Shown here: positions 10,801-21,992 of the stretch, one piece after another
How the letters are laid out: each line of letters opens with the position of its first letter
How positions within the stretch are numbered: the stretch's first letter is position 1
Assembly (NCBI GenBank): GCA_037957365.1
Contig: JARHVA010000081.1
Coordinates: 7,049,501-7,113,500, forward strand
Length of the DNA: 64,000 nucleotides
Direction: 5' to 3'
Source: Torreya grandis
Taxonomy: Eukaryota > Streptophyta > Pinopsida > Cupressales > Taxaceae
The notes under the pieces: generated by a model
The model's database searches: none
Told to the model about the DNA's origin: nothing
Seen by the model: only the letters and a program-made list of their open reading frames with translations
Position numbers and translations under genes: made by a program

Positions 10801-11786
10801 CAAGATCAATTGTATATATGTATAGTCTTTAGTTTTGTTTTGTGTTGTTTATTTCATTTTTTGCATCTTTCTCTTTTTGGATGGCATGACTCTATATCCC
10901 ATGACATAGATGAAGGCACTTAGAGTCTAGATTCTACTCCCTTCGATCATTTTTACAATTGATGGAAGTTCCCCAACTGGAGCCAGTTGTTGTTCCCAAA
11001 ATTTGTCACTTATTTTTATGGACAACATGTTGATCATTCTGGTCCTATAGGCCAAAATGATCTCTTCCTTTCTAAAAAAATGTTCTGAACAGTCAAGTTT
11101 TTTAGTCACACAAGCCTTTTTTAGCTAAGGAAATTGTAGGTTCAATAGTTAGGCTTTCACAAAGAAAAATTTCAAAACACTTAAGGTATTTCCTAAAAAA
11201 TTACAAGGATGGTTCAATGCCAAGGTTCAATTAAAAGGTTCATCGATGAGGTTCAAAGAGTTGGAATGAATCATTGAACCATTAAACCATTAAACTTTGC
11301 TTCAATTATTTCAAAGGGTTCAATGAGTTCAAAGGGTTCAAAAGAGTTCAATAATATGGAATGAATCACTGAACCGATGAACCATTGAACCATTGAACTA
11401 ATGAACCATTGAATCCCACTTCAAAGAGTTCAAATTGGTTCAAAGTTCAAAGTTTGAGCGAATGGTTTAAAAATTTGGTTCAATGATACATTAAACTCCT
11501 GAAGAAGACTAAGTGAACATGGCTCTTTATAAGAAATATTGAATTACCAAACCACTGAACTGTCAAACCATTGAACCATTGAACCAGTGCACTCTGAGAG
11601 GTTTAAAGGTTCAAGGTTTGAAATAGTTCAAGTGACTAGTAACCAATGACATCCCTACAGATGTCAAATTTAGGTTAAGACTTGGGAACAAACTTAGTGA
11701 CCAACTGAAGAAGGAGCCGAAGGAACTAGCAAAAAATGAGAAGATAGCCTGAGATCTCAGATCACTAGGAAGAGACAAAATATAGC
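10801..11786 (+). other. Element E 3' untranslated region
   Basis: There is no coding potential between the end of integrase and the polypurine tract. The first 350 bases are T-rich. From about 11160 to 11640 the region is dominated by GGTTCAA and TTGAACC heptamers, listed separately. The rest shows nothing recognisable. Confidence 0.5.
11160..11640. repeat. Dispersed TTGAACC / GGTTCAA repeats
   Basis: Many copies of TTGAACCATTGAACC and its reverse complement GGTTCAA, with close variants, occur in both orientations over about 480 bp. For example, CATTGAACCATTGAAC occurs near 11385 and 11570, and GGTTCAAAG-type copies near 11325 and 11440. The two orientations could pair over long distances in single-stranded RNA. 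No known element type is indicated. Confidence 0.6.
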
Positions 11787-11803
11787 AAGGAAAAAAGGGA
11801 AAA
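11787..11803 (+). other. Candidate polypurine tract of element E
   Basis: Seventeen consecutive purines (AAGGAAAAAAGGGAAAA) precede a TG three bases later. This is the longest purine run downstream of integrase and is at the right distance for a 3' LTR of about 1.15 kb. Confidence 0.45.
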
Positions 11804-12121
11804 TTATGCAAAATCCAAAAATATCTATAGAAGAGTTATTCCAATAGGTGGAATAGTACACCAAGTGGACATCAGAGAGCACAAGCATTTAAAGGTGTGG
11901 CCTATTTTTCTTCATCAAAGTAAAGGTGAATGGACAGATGTGTAAGCATCATAAAGAGGACCAGGTAGCACATGCTTTAGAGGAGACATTTGAGATGATT
12001 AGAATGCCAAAGTCCAAGCTAGTAATCTGCTCTAGCATGGTCCCTTCATAAAATCTCTAATGCATTGAATACAACATGGGCCATTTCATGGAATTAAGTG
12101 CCAAAGTCTTTCTTTGGTTGC

Positions 12122-12130
12122 TATATAATA
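12122..12130 (+). promoter_or_regulatory. TATA-like box in element E LTR
   Basis: TATATAATA lies about 315 bases into the candidate LTR, followed 20-30 bases later by CTCTC-rich DNA typical of LTR transcription starts. Confidence 0.4.
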
Positions 12131-12204
12131 TAATCTCTCAATTTGTATGAGGAGATCTCTCAGTTATCAAAAGCAAAACTTTGCCTAAATTGAAAGGCAT
12201 TCTT

Positions 12205-12605
12205 GAGACTTTGAGCTCAGACTGTTAATCAATTTTTTTCATTTGAATGAGAAAGGAAGCGACCTTTCAGACTTTGTGTTGAAATAACTTGTGTTACCTA
12301 GAAAAATTTTATTATGTATTTTTCCTAAATACAGTCTTGTCCATTTAATCAAATAATTAAAACAAGTGGAAATAACCTAAAAGGTGTCCTGAAGATGACT
12401 ATGGGAGACTTTGTGCTGCCATAATTGTCTTTAGTCTATGTTTTTTATATTTCAGTATAAATGATATTGGAGAGACTTTGAGCTCCCATTATCCTTTGTA
12501 ACATTTTATCCTATAGTAGTTGAGGTGGAGACTTTGTGCTACACTTCATTCTACTGTGTTACTTCATCTTGAATCAGTGAGAGAAGCAACGAAAGACTTT
12601 ATGCT
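12205..12605 (+). repeat. GAGACTTTGTGCT repeat array
   Basis: Six copies of GAGACTTTGWGCT or close variants start at about 12205, 12269, 12405, 12472, 12528 and 12593. Spacings are 64, 136, 67, 56 and 65 bases, so the underlying unit is near 65 bp with one copy lost. The array lies downstream of the TATA box in the candidate LTR, so it would be transcribed in R/U5. Confidence 0.55.
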
Positions 12606-12639
12606 TTTGCATGTTTCTTATGGTTATAGTTACTACCCA

Positions 12640-12755
12640 AAAAGTCTTCCTCTAGTCTTCTAAACATCATTTCTAAAAGAAGAGAAATGCCTTCATCCAT
12701 TACCCAGGAATTCTTCTTGACTTTGTGAACATCATCTCTAAAAAAAGAGAGATGG
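12640..12755 (+). repeat. Short direct duplication in element E LTR
   Basis: CATCATTTCTAAAAGAAGAG near 12664 and CATCTCTAAAAAAAGAGAG near 12730 are diverged direct copies about 65 bases apart. They continue the periodicity of the neighbouring GAGACTTTG array. Confidence 0.4.
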
Positions 12756-12957
12756 ATGGTATGATTTCACCCCTGAGTGTATTTTCAGCTTATATTAGTA
12801 TATAGTAGTTTTTAGGGAACCTCCCCTTGATGTGAGGAGAGATTTATCTCATTATGCTTTGGTAAACCTACACATTTTGCCGATTAAATCTCTTTATGCT
12901 GAGGTTGATATACCTATTTTACTGTCAGTTATCTAGTGAAAAAATATTCACCCAACA

Positions 12958-13520
12958 CCCTCTATGCCTATTAATTACCCCTTCTTCCAATTTCATGATG
13001 AAGATAATTATAAAATTAATTCTAAAAATTGAATTAATCCTCAACCACACATCTCAATCTTAGGATGGATGATTTAGGTTGATTCTAGACATTCTCAAAA
13101 ATCTATAAATAGGAGGCCTTACCACATGAATTTGAACACTTGATAATGAAAATTTATAATGAATAAATGATTCCAAATGCCATTTCAATTAGTGTTACCA
13201 TTACAAATTGATTCTAAGCTAAGCCACAAGCTAAAGGTGCCAAAGAGAGATGGAGGTAGCCAAGCTTCCATTACCAAGGACTTCATGAACACAAACTGAG
13301 CAAGCCACTACAACAAACATTTTAGAGCATCCAAGGAAGGTAAAAGAGGGTTTATTTTTCATTTTGGTTGTTTTTTTTATTCATGCTTATTAACTAAGCT
13401 CTCCCTAGTGTCTAGGCCTAGAGATGTTATGCTAGTTATTGTGTTTCTTTCATTTTTTTTTCATTTTAGAACTAACACCATACTAACCATCCTCTCTTGA
13501 GTCAAATTCCTAGATCCACA
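12958..13520 (+). repeat. 3' part of an L-family LTR
   Basis: From CCCTCTATGCCTATTAATTA this matches the 3' half of the solo LTR at 25547-26719 and the element L LTR at 53120-54287. Shared parts include CACACATCTCAATCTTAGGA, a TATA box (13103-13112), AAGCTTCCATTACCAAGGAC and the end TCAAATTCCTAGATCCACA. The missing 5' half is explained most simply by insertion of element E at this point, which would leave that half beyond the left edge; truncation is the alternative. Confidence 0.75.
13103..13112 (+). promoter_or_regulatory. TATA box of L-family LTR fragment
   Basis: CTATAAATAG followed by GAGGCCT is identical in position and sequence to the TATA region of the other L-family LTRs (26287-26296; 53529-53538). 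Confidence 0.6.
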
Positions 13521-13865
13521 GATAGGAGAACAAATAATATAATGAAGAGACAAAATCCTTAATGAAAATATAAACTAGTCATGATAGGATAATAAGAGGA
13601 TGTGATGCTTCTTCTTTGATAAGGACTAGAGCAAAATTGAAGTTAGATTGGCTTAATGAACATAAACCATTCGAATGTTTCACATGAGTGCTCTTTAGCT
13701 AGTTAAAAAGGTGTCTAGGCCACAAAATGTTAATTAAGCTTAAAGTCCTTTGCTTATAGTAATTAAAGGGGAGATGGGTGAAAATGAAACCTTATAATGA
13801 GACTAGACTACCTCTTTCATAGGTGTCCAAAGAGTTAGTATAAATAAGTTTATGTCAAGTAAAGT

Positions 13866-14041
13866 GTAGACTAATCAATGAAAGAAGTCTACTTGTGAAA
13901 GTCAATTACGGTTTCCACCTTATTGTACTACTTTGAGAGATAATTATGGATTTCAAGATTAGTTTGATTTTGTTGTGATTGTGATAATGGGTCTTTTACT
14001 AAGTTATTGTATATAAGAAGCTGATCGATATGACAAGCTTC
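13866..14041. repeat. Small inverted repeats, unit A
   Basis: GTAGACT, 13 bases, AGTCTAC at 13866-13892 is a perfect 7-bp stem. GAAGCT, 13 bases, AGCTTC at 14017-14041 is a perfect 6-bp stem. Both loops begin AATC or GATC and end GA or CA. Counterparts with the same stem and loop lengths occur in units B and C. Confidence 0.6.
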
Positions 14042-14079
14042 AAATAAATTGCTATACTTTTGACAAATGTTTTACTCAG

Positions 14080-14219
14080 CCATCCTTCAAGGGAGTGGTC
14101 TAAGTTTATATGCTTTGTTCAAGGCTTTGTGATAGTTGTCCTTCAAGGGAGTAGTCTATCTTATATTTATGACCTTTTTAGATATGATTATGTAGCTATC
14201 CTTTGAGGGTGCAGTCTAT
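14080..14219. repeat. Three ATCCTTCAAGGGAGTNGTCTA repeats, unit A
   Basis: Copies lie at 14080-14102, 14136-14158 and 14195-14219. Each has a pyrimidine block (TCCTTC or TCCTTTG) directly followed by AAGGGAGT or AGGGTGCAGT and then TCTA. Spacing is 56-59 bases. The same trio follows the inverted repeats in units B and C. Confidence 0.6.
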
Positions 14220-14740
14220 GAATGCTAGGGATGACCCATGATTACTAATTATAAGGGTTTTTTACTTTGATTGCTTTTATTTTATTTGGAATATACTTGA
14301 TTATATAAGATTAAGGGTTCACCTTTATGAAGTAAAAATTAAAATCACAAGAAGGCTGATTAGGGGTAAAGATGTTTAGGTGACAACTATAATGGGGATA
14401 TATCCTATGAAGAGGTGGAAAGTACCATGAGAACCATGCCATGGATAGAGTCATGGTGCCCATTATTAAATATAAGGCTATCATGGTGATAGATAATCAC
14501 ATATTTTTGTTTTAACTAGTTTCCCCTAAAATAGAGAGATGAAATATGGGTGAATAACAAGGGATGAGCTTAAGTTAAATAAACGGTGAACTTGATATTT
14601 CTTAACAAAAGAATAGATGTATATGTGAAGCATTGAGAGGCTCAAGTTCTAGGTGGTCTTTAAGAGAAGACAAATTAAAGCTCCTAATCCATACTTATGG
14701 GTTATAATATAAGGTTCAAGCCAATTGAAATCAAACTTGC

Positions 14741-15760
14741 CCCTCTTATTTTTATCTATATTAGTGACGTGTTGACTTTTATTTAGGATAAGGTATATGA
14801 TGTTTAATATAAACACTCTAAGGTGTTTGTTATATTCACCATTAACATGCTCTTCATAGACATGGAGATGGGTAAGGGCTGGTAAATAATGCTCATCAAG
14901 TAGCTCAAGTAGGGCTAAGTAGTGTTAATGATAATCACTCTAAAAAATGAGATCTTGAAATGATGTGTGAAGAGATGGGATTTATAATTCAAGAGGCAAG
15001 ATGGACCCACTCCAAACATAAGAGAGAAAGGGGTGGAACCCATAGGAGTCCTAATGCTAGTAAGATATGCCCATAAGGTGAAGGGGATATGCGAATTCCA
15101 ATCTTGACTAGATGCATTGACCATTTTAATTAACATGTTATTAAGAGTTTTGTTAGAGGCCTCAACTTATCCATTCACCTAAGGGTGATAGGGTGAGGAG
15201 AAACTCAACTTAATTCTGAATGCATCACATAGCCTCTAGACTTGCTTTTTCTTAAAATATTTACCATTGTCAGTGATAATTTTATGAGAAACACTAAACT
15301 GGAAGATGATATGATGGTTGATAAAATTGATAATATTTTTTACTTTGGTCAAGACTAAAGGAATAACTTATACCGAATTGGTAAAATATTAAATCATAAT
15401 GATGATAGAATGGTGTTTCTATGAATAATGGGGGTTAACTTCGCCAATGAGGTCTAGACCCTATTGTGAAAAGAGCCAAAAATTGGTGGAAACTTGAAGG
15501 CTATGGCTGGGTGCATGATGTAGATTAGTGTGTTGTTGACACTTAACACACTTTTTTACATAATCACAATAGTCATGTTAAGGGTAGACCAATAATAGCC
15601 TAGAAAAAGGATGCACTTAGCTACAATGAGGCCACTAAAGTGTCCCCCATATATACCATCATGCATTTCCCTAATAGTGTGAGAAGTTTCATGACTACGT
15701 ACGTAACAAAAGAGAAGACCATCAAAGCTAAATTTATAAATGGTACCTCCTATTATGGTA
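14741..15760 (-). pseudogene. Unit A integrase
   Basis: Minus-strand motifs include a zinc-finger region near 15560-15690, an ITDNGKYF-type block (second catalytic Asp) near 15270, SSPYHP and VEASNKTL (Glu) near 15150-15200, and HIPFTLWAYLTSIRTPMGST with PFSLMFG at 14915-15136. The last two blocks are the usual end of the Tat integrase core. Stops in almost every segment make it inactive. It would integrate element cDNA. Confidence 0.7.
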
Positions 15761-15959
15761 TAACATGAGGTTATCTAGATAAATGCTCTTTGATCATTTC
15801 TTAAAAGACCAAAAGGAACTATGGCAAGGTTAAGGTAGTCAAAGGTTTACTAATACCAAAGGTTAGGTTGGGTCTCTTCCACATTAAAAATGGTGGGAGA
15901 GTTTGATTTAACATCACAAGGCCACGTGAGTCTTTTGATAATGATAAATAGCTTAGAAT

Positions 15960-16390
15960 CTAAGGGTACAAATGAGATTTGAGAGGCAAGGGAAGCCATG
16001 GTGTCAATGAACTTGTTAGTAGATCATGAGGTTGATTGGACGTGGTAGTGTTTGAATGATGATAATATTTTATCAACTAGTTGCTTGTTCTATTGCAAAA
16101 TGTACTTATTACACTAGTAAGATCCATTGATTTTTTTGATCAAAAGCTAAGAGTCATTAAAGATATCAATTTTTTCGACTTCTAGGGTTAAACTAGTTTG
16201 AGGGCCTATCACTAGGGATTCATACTCAGAAATATTGTTGGTACATTCAAAATCAAGCTTGAAGGACAAAGGAAGACGTTAAAAATCAAAGGAGATAAGG
16301 ATGATAGCCACTCCCCCATCATGCTGACACATTGATCCATCAAATAACATGGTAAATTTATAGGTAAAATCTACCTAAGAGAGGGTCATG
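15960..16390 (-). pseudogene. Unit A archaeal-type RNase H
   Basis: Minus-strand blocks are MLFDGSMCQHDGGVAIILIS (Asp), LPLSFKLDFECTNNISEYES (Glu), IDIFNDS (Asp) and TNKFIDTMASLAS (Asp). All four acidic positions expected in RNase H are still readable, with stops between. Its place after the gypsy RNase H and before integrase is the usual Tat order. Confidence 0.7.
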
Positions 16391-17700
16391 ATAGAGTCAT
16401 CAAGAAACTCAAGAGGAGGAGGTAGGTTGTCTACTAATGGTGTTTTAGCTAATTGGGTGATAATGACTTGACCTTTAATTCACTTTTACTAAAGGAAATC
16501 AAGGTCAAACTCTACTAAGATCATGAGCCACTTGACCATACACTAGTTTTGGTATGGCTTAGAGTGCATGTACTTGAGTGGGTCGATGTTGGTTATGACA
16601 TAAGTTTTGTGGTTAAGTAGGTAGTGGTAAAGTTTGGCAGCCATGAGTACTAAATCTAAACAAATATTTTTGGTATGGGTATATCGAGTCTCATATTATA
16701 TAAGCATGTGGCTAATATAGTAGACATCTTTCTCTTTGTGTTGTTCACCCCGATGAGTAAGCATTGCCCCTAGGGAATAGTCAATGGTAGAGATGTATGG
16801 GTAGAAAGGTTGGTCATCCTTGGGAGGGGTAAGGATAGGTGGAGATAAAAGGTACCTTTTTATTGAATCAAAGGCTTTTTGATAGTTGTTATTCCACTTA
16901 AAAGAGACATTCTTCTTTAGAAGGTGGTGGAGGGGTTGGCATCAGTCCAAAAGCTAGGAGATAAAGTGATATATGGATTGAAGCTTTCCTTGAAATCTTC
17001 ATAGTTGTATAAGGTTGGCTAGGGGGAGCATATTGAGGATTACTTTTATCTTGGTAGGATTGACATTGATTCCATGAAGGGAGATGATAAAGCCAAGGAG
17101 ATTTCCTAATAAGACCCTAAAAATACACTTCTTGGGGTTAAGGCAGACATGATAGAGGATGAAGCATTTAAAGATGATCTTAATAACAACTAAGTGATCC
17201 TTTCAAAGTTTGGATTTGCCAAAAAATTCATCCATATAGTCCTTGACAATATTATGGATAAGATTATGGAAGATATAGGTCATCACACATTAGTAGGTTG
17301 TACTAGAATTTTTTAGCATGAAAGTCATGAATCTATAGCAAAAGTTCCCTAGAGGGTGGTAAAAGTAGTCTTGTGTTGATATTTGGGGGTAATTAGGATC
17401 AAATTGTATCTCAAAAATCTATCCATAAGAGATACCATCTCTTGACCAGATGTAAGATCAACTAGTTGGTTGATGCTTGGTAGGGTAAAATCATCTTTAG
17501 GACAAGTGAGGTTGAGGCCATGAAAGTCCACATAAATGCATAGTCCCCCTATGGATTTGGTGATAGGGATGACATTCAAGATCCATTAGGGGTAGTCAAT
17601 GGTTTGAATGAATTTGATATATAGAAGATGTTAAAGCTCTTCTTTGACAAGAAGGGCTAAGTGAGGGTACATGCACTAAAGATTTTGATTGATGGGTTTG
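16391..17700 (-). pseudogene. Unit A reverse transcriptase and gypsy RNase H
   Basis: RT blocks: NVIPITKSIGGLCIYVDFHG, CPKDDFTLPSINQLVDLT, QEMVSLMDRFLRYN and QHKTTFTTL at 17349-17579. The active-site codons at 17227-17238 now read YMDE instead of YVDD. The thumb and connection follow, with the RNase H remnant near 16450-16740 (ETRYTHTKNICLDL, YLLNHKTYVITNIDPLKYMH). The frame is broken by many stops. This is the polymerase needed to copy element RNA, inactive here. Confidence 0.75.
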
Positions 17701-18999
17701 GCATGATGGTGAGTGACTATGTTATGGGTGGGAATGGTAGGGATAATTCTAGGCATATCACTGTAAGACCAAGCAAAGGCTATGTTATAGTCTTGGAGGA
17801 AAGAGGGAAAGTCTTACAGTTCCTCAAAATTTAGTGATTAGCCAAGTTTGACAATGTGGGGGTTGTCCAAAATGACCATGTTGATATCCATGGTAGATTC
17901 ATTCAATATGGTTGAAGTCTCAAGAGGAATGGATTTGTGGATTTAAGAATCCAGGGCACTAAGGTAGGTTAGAATAGAATCATCATCCTAGCACTAGACA
18001 GTGTTAATGGTGGGAAAGTCTTTTCCTATCATCTATGGATGGGTCAAAGGGATGGTTATAGTCACCCCATATTTTTGATAAGTTAGGTGTCTAAGGCTGA
18101 TCTTCTTGATAAAAAAATTTAGGTGGGATGATGTCATCATCTTCATAGATAGACAAAGGAGAGTTGGGTGAGGAAGGGGTATCTTCCTCAACAATGGTGG
18201 TAGGTGGTTTAGCTTTTAAATTTTAAAGTAGGATGAAGCTGAGGTCATGTTTCTCATGAGGCTTTTTGGTCTCAATGGAAATTAACTCATGTGGGCCATG
18301 TTCATATCTCCCAAGGATAAACCCTTTCCAAGCACAATGATGGAGATATGTCTTGGTGAAGCTTGGTTTATATATGTAAAAGAAATTAGTGATAAATGGT
18401 TGGGGTGATAGAGATGTGGTAGAAGCACCAAGGGGTTTATAGATTCCCCCATAGATGAAACATGTCTGATAGTAGTGAGGTTTAAAGGGAATAAAAAAAT
18501 TTAAGTTGGGGTCATATCGTTATTGGTTAGTAAGTTACCCATACTCATGAGTAGTAGGGAAAGTGTTAAAGGATTGAAGATAATACTCCCCTAATGAAAG
18601 ATGATGGAATGTTGATTCCAAATCATCCATAGTAAGGATTTGGTCTAAAGGGATAAAAGAACCTATTGGATGACTCATCAATATAAGAGGATATGACATC
18701 CACTTTTGTCATTGGAGGTTGGTATTTGGTTTCTAAGGGTGTGTTAGATGGGGGTATGAAGATATCATTAGGGTGATAGGTCATGTTTTAGGTCAAGAAA
18801 GGACTTTGGATAGCTTGGATGGTGATGACCTGGCCTTTGCATTCAAACTTGATGTAATGGTGAAGGGTGGAAGGGAGACAACCCATGGAGTGGATCTAGG
18901 GTTATCCCAAAAAGACATTATATTGGAATTCACCTTCCACTACATAGAAGAGTTCAAGGAGCATACAGGGTCCTAGATAGATATGAAGGATAACATTCC
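17701..18999 (-). pseudogene. Unit A protease-RT linker
   Basis: This aligns in position with the linkers of units B (32830-34368) and C (48611-50040). It has no catalytic motif and several stops. The minisatellite seen in B and C is absent or eroded here; a GAGGAAGGGGTATCTTCCTC stretch near 18170 sits at that place. Confidence 0.45.
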
Positions 19000-19310
19000 C
19001 CAAGGAATTTGTCATGGTATCATTGAATCATTGAAGGATGACCAAGGTTTTGGACATGACATTATTTGGCTAGTTGAGTTGGTTATATGTATGGGAGGAG
19101 ATGATGTTAATATTAGCTCCCCCATCAATCATGACCCATTTATTATGGGTTTGGATGATGTATAAGGTAATAAAGAAAGGTTTATCTAGGTCATCGAGAT
19201 GGATAAAGGGTATTTTTGAACCCTTAAAGGTAACAAGGTTGTAAATTTGAAGGGTACCAACAAAGGATACTAAAGGTTGGGGTTCTTCAAGTTGGAAATA
19301 TACCAATTAT
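19000..19310 (-). pseudogene. Unit A aspartic protease
   Basis: The minus strand at 19070-19306 encodes a stretch ending KPFFITLYIIQTHNKWVMID and GGANINIISSHTYNQLN. The active site reads D-G-G, a variant used by Tat-lineage proteases in place of D-S/T-G. The frame stays open across the active site, but neighbouring segments carry stops. It would process Gag-Pol. Confidence 0.65.
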
Positions 19311-21992
19311 AAAGCCTCTATTAGTTCTTTTTGGTGATGAGGAGAGGTAGATATCAACTCATACAATCTCATCTTCATCAGATTCTAGTGAAGTTGCTTG
19401 AGGATAACTCTCCTGATGGATTCTAAGGGATTAAATTTGGAGGCACTTAGAATAGACACCTTGGGTTTGGTCAAAGATGGGGATAGATGGGTTTGAGTTA
19501 GTTGGGAGGTTAAATATGGATACATTCATATAATATACACATTAGCCTTTTATTTATCCTTTTTCTATGATCTCATGACCACGTTGATAGTATGGATAGG
19601 AGAAGGAGTTAGGGTAGAAGGTTGGGTAGACTCATCTTCACTCCTAGGCAAGAGTGGAGGAGTAGGTAAGAATTGGGTAGGTATGGTTATTGGTGGGATT
19701 AACATAGGACTCATGGGAGGTTTATCTATTAATAGATCATACTCATCATAACATCAATAGATAATGGTTCAGAGAGCTTTGAAGTTCCCCATGTCATGGT
19801 TGGTTGTTCTATGATAAGAACACACTTGGTGGTCATTGTACTAGATAAGTTTTGAAGCAAGAGGGTCAAAGGGCCTAATGGGAGGTAAGTTTAAATAATA
19901 AGTTTACAATAACATATGTAAAATAGTCAAGTAGTATTCAACTAAAGGTGGTAAAGGTTTAGTGGTCTTGGCTTTGATTGTTGAGGTGAAAGGTTATTTG
20001 GAAGCAAGTTTGGTGATATGTAAATTAGGTAAGGTGGTGCACTTGGTTGATGGTTTTGGTTTAGATAAGGAGGCCAATGATCTAGAGGTGGAATATTTCA
20101 AGGTAGGTAGCATAGGTATTGTTGGTGTAGTAAAGAGAGGTGCATCTCAAAGCAATTACGAAGGTGTAACCAAAAGAGGTGGTTGGGTTTGGTGTAAATA
20201 ATAGGATTATATTTCATAGTAGAGGGATGAGGCCCCAAAATGGAAGGCAAGGTTGAAGGAATTAAAATTTGGGCCTTCAAGCCCTTGGGTGGTTTTACTT
20301 CTTTGGTTTCTTTGGTTTGGTGTTTAGTTATTGGTTTTAGTGAGGCAAGCTCCACCTTCATAGATGGGTGGTTAAGACATTATGTAGGGAAGGTGCCAAA
20401 GTTCTTGATCGATTTGGTTTGTTTGCTTTGAGAAGGTGATTTGACCTCTTTGGGTTTAGGTTCCTTGGATGGCTAGCGGATTGTTGTATTGGTAAAGGTT
20501 ATTTTTAGTTTGGTTGATAGGGTAGGAGTTTGGATAATGAAAGTGGTGGGTTGGTCTTCTAAAGATATGGTTGGATGTTCTTGCTTGGTGATATAAGGTA
20601 GCCCTAATTATTTCTAGAATGTGGCTTGATCCATGTTAGGTTTGGAGATAAATTCCAATTTTTGCACTAACCTGGAGAATGGTTTGTAGTTTGGTTTCAT
20701 TCCCTAAATAGTGGACCTAAAAGATAATCCCATAGGTTGAGACACAAGGATGGTAACCTTATCCTCTTCCTCAATCAGAGGATGCTAGGTTGAGATAGGT
20801 GGCTCCTTCATGGGAGGAGTAGACATGGGAATTTCCTCCTCAAGAATGATTTTTCAAGGGGGATTAATTTGATTGATGTTTGATGAGAAAGGTAAAATGG
20901 GTACTTGGTATCATATGTCAGCCAAGGGAAGGGTTGATGGTTCCACTACCTTGATAAGTGGAGGAGGAGAAAGTGGGGTTTCCTCAATTTGGGTTTTCAA
21001 AAGAGGAGAATGTAACTCTTCTACCTCAATAAGTGGAGAGGGCGAGGGAAAGATATGATGGTTCATATGTTATTTAGTAGTGAGTGTTTCAAGAACCATG
21101 TTAAGAGTATGGGAATCATGGGAACATTCAACCAAGTTGCTCTAATTCTTAACAAGTGGATGGTTGGGAAAAAGTTGCCTAAATATTTCAAGGGCTTTGT
21201 TTGATGGTGCATTGGGGTTGTCCAATGTAAGCTCCCCCTTGTCAATGAGGTATTAGATAAGGCTCTTGAAGGTATTACACCTACTAATGTCATGCCCTAT
21301 CACTCGATGGAAGGTATATAGATCATTATAATTTTAATAACTAGTTTTAGGATGAAAAGAGTCAAATTTTTAGGGTGGTTTGATAGGAGGAATTTGAATG
21401 ATATTAGATTATAATAACTTCTCCAATATTGAATTATAAGATTCCTCAAGCAAAGTGAATTGCTTATGGTTACCATGGTTTTGGTTCTTCATGTTTTATT
21501 TTAAGGAATTAGAGGAATTTGGTTTTTTTATGGATGGTGGAGGAGTGGCTTTAAGGAAAACTATATTTGTAATTCCTTTGCACCTAGTATTGGTATTGAA
21601 TTGGTTGTTTGGTTTGGAAGAAGAGGCTTCATTAGTTTTGTAGGTGGAGTTTTTGATCTTCAATTTTAGCTTTCCTTCATCAATGGCTCTGTTATCTAAC
21701 TTAAAATCCATGGTAAAATCTTCATCAAAGGTGCAAAATATTTGGACATGCAGTGTAGAGGAGATATACTTGGCACATGCCTGAGCAAAGAACTCTATGA
21801 ATTCAGCTTGAGGCAAGGAAAAGGAGAGTTGGTTAATTAAAATCCTCCAATGAGCTAAAAATTTGATAATGGATTCATCCTCAAACTTATAGATAGAGAA
21901 GAGGTCAGTGATGGAAACCTTCTTGGAGATATTGATCAAAAAATGATCTAAGAAGGTTTAAGTCAATTGGGTGAAGGAGAAAAGGGAGTGCT
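19311..21992 (-). pseudogene. Unit A gag (truncated) with linker
   Basis: The gag core at 21496-21939 reads KKVSITDLFSIYKFEDESII, then ARWRILINQLSFSLPQAEFI-like sequence with the Arg-Trp block as HWRILINQ, then FCTFDEDFTMDFKLDNRAID. A zinc-ligand remnant near 21290 reads FHRVIGHDISRC. A Pro/Ser/Thr-rich linker continues to the protease. The N-terminal half is missing: gag meets the LTR at 21992/21993. Confidence 0.7.

Larger units (their letters stand above)
5313..12957 (+). mobile_element. Element E: plus-strand Ty3/gypsy element with RNase H ahead of RT
   Basis: The plus strand carries, in order, gag, protease, an RNase H domain, reverse transcriptase, a second vestigial RNase H, integrase with a C-terminal GPF-type module, a long noncoding tail, a polypurine tract and a 3' LTR ending ACCCAACA at 12957. 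The 5' LTR and start of gag are not in the window because element D interrupts gag at 5312/5313. Every domain has stops or shifts. RNase H upstream of RT distinguishes it from the minus-strand units here. It seems to have inserted into an L-family LTR whose remainder starts at 12958. Confidence 0.8.
11807..12957 (+). repeat. Candidate 3' LTR of element E (about 1150 bp)
   Basis: It starts TGCAAAATCC after a polypurine tract and ends ACCCAACA, where homology to the L-family LTR begins at the next base. A TATA-like TATATAATA lies at 12122-12130, followed by an array of GAGACTTTGTGCT repeats. The start is uncertain by a few bases, since the 5' LTR is outside the window. The end is supported by the sharp switch in homology. 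Confidence 0.45.
13521..14740 (-). other. Unit A 3' noncoding region (part)
   Basis: This aligns with 28840-29740 of unit B and 44580-45560 of unit C. It keeps the inverted-repeat and AAGGGAGT arrays listed separately, plus a conserved block near 14400-14500 (GAGAACCATGCCATGG, then GGCTATCATGGTGATAG). The PMD gene and GT microsatellite of units B and C are not present, because the homology stops at the L-family LTR. Confidence 0.6.
13521..21992 (-). mobile_element. Unit A: internal region of a Tat-type Ty3/gypsy element
   Basis: On the minus strand, from 21992 downward, there is gag, protease, reverse transcriptase, gypsy RNase H, archaeal-type RNase H, integrase and part of the 3' noncoding region. 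It is cut at 13520 by the L-family LTR. At 21992/21993 gag joins directly to the shared LTR: the leader and the gag N-terminus (about 1.9 kb by comparison with unit B) are deleted. It is the most diverged of the three array units. Confidence 0.8.

Noticed and set aside
11160..11640. tRNA gene suggested by GGTTCAA words
   Set aside because: The word is repeated dozens of times in both orientations with no acceptor or anticodon stem nearby.
18773..19165. Plus-strand open frames of 60-67 codons
   Set aside because: They lie antisense to the unit A linker and protease, whose minus-strand motifs are clear; no independent domain is visible.
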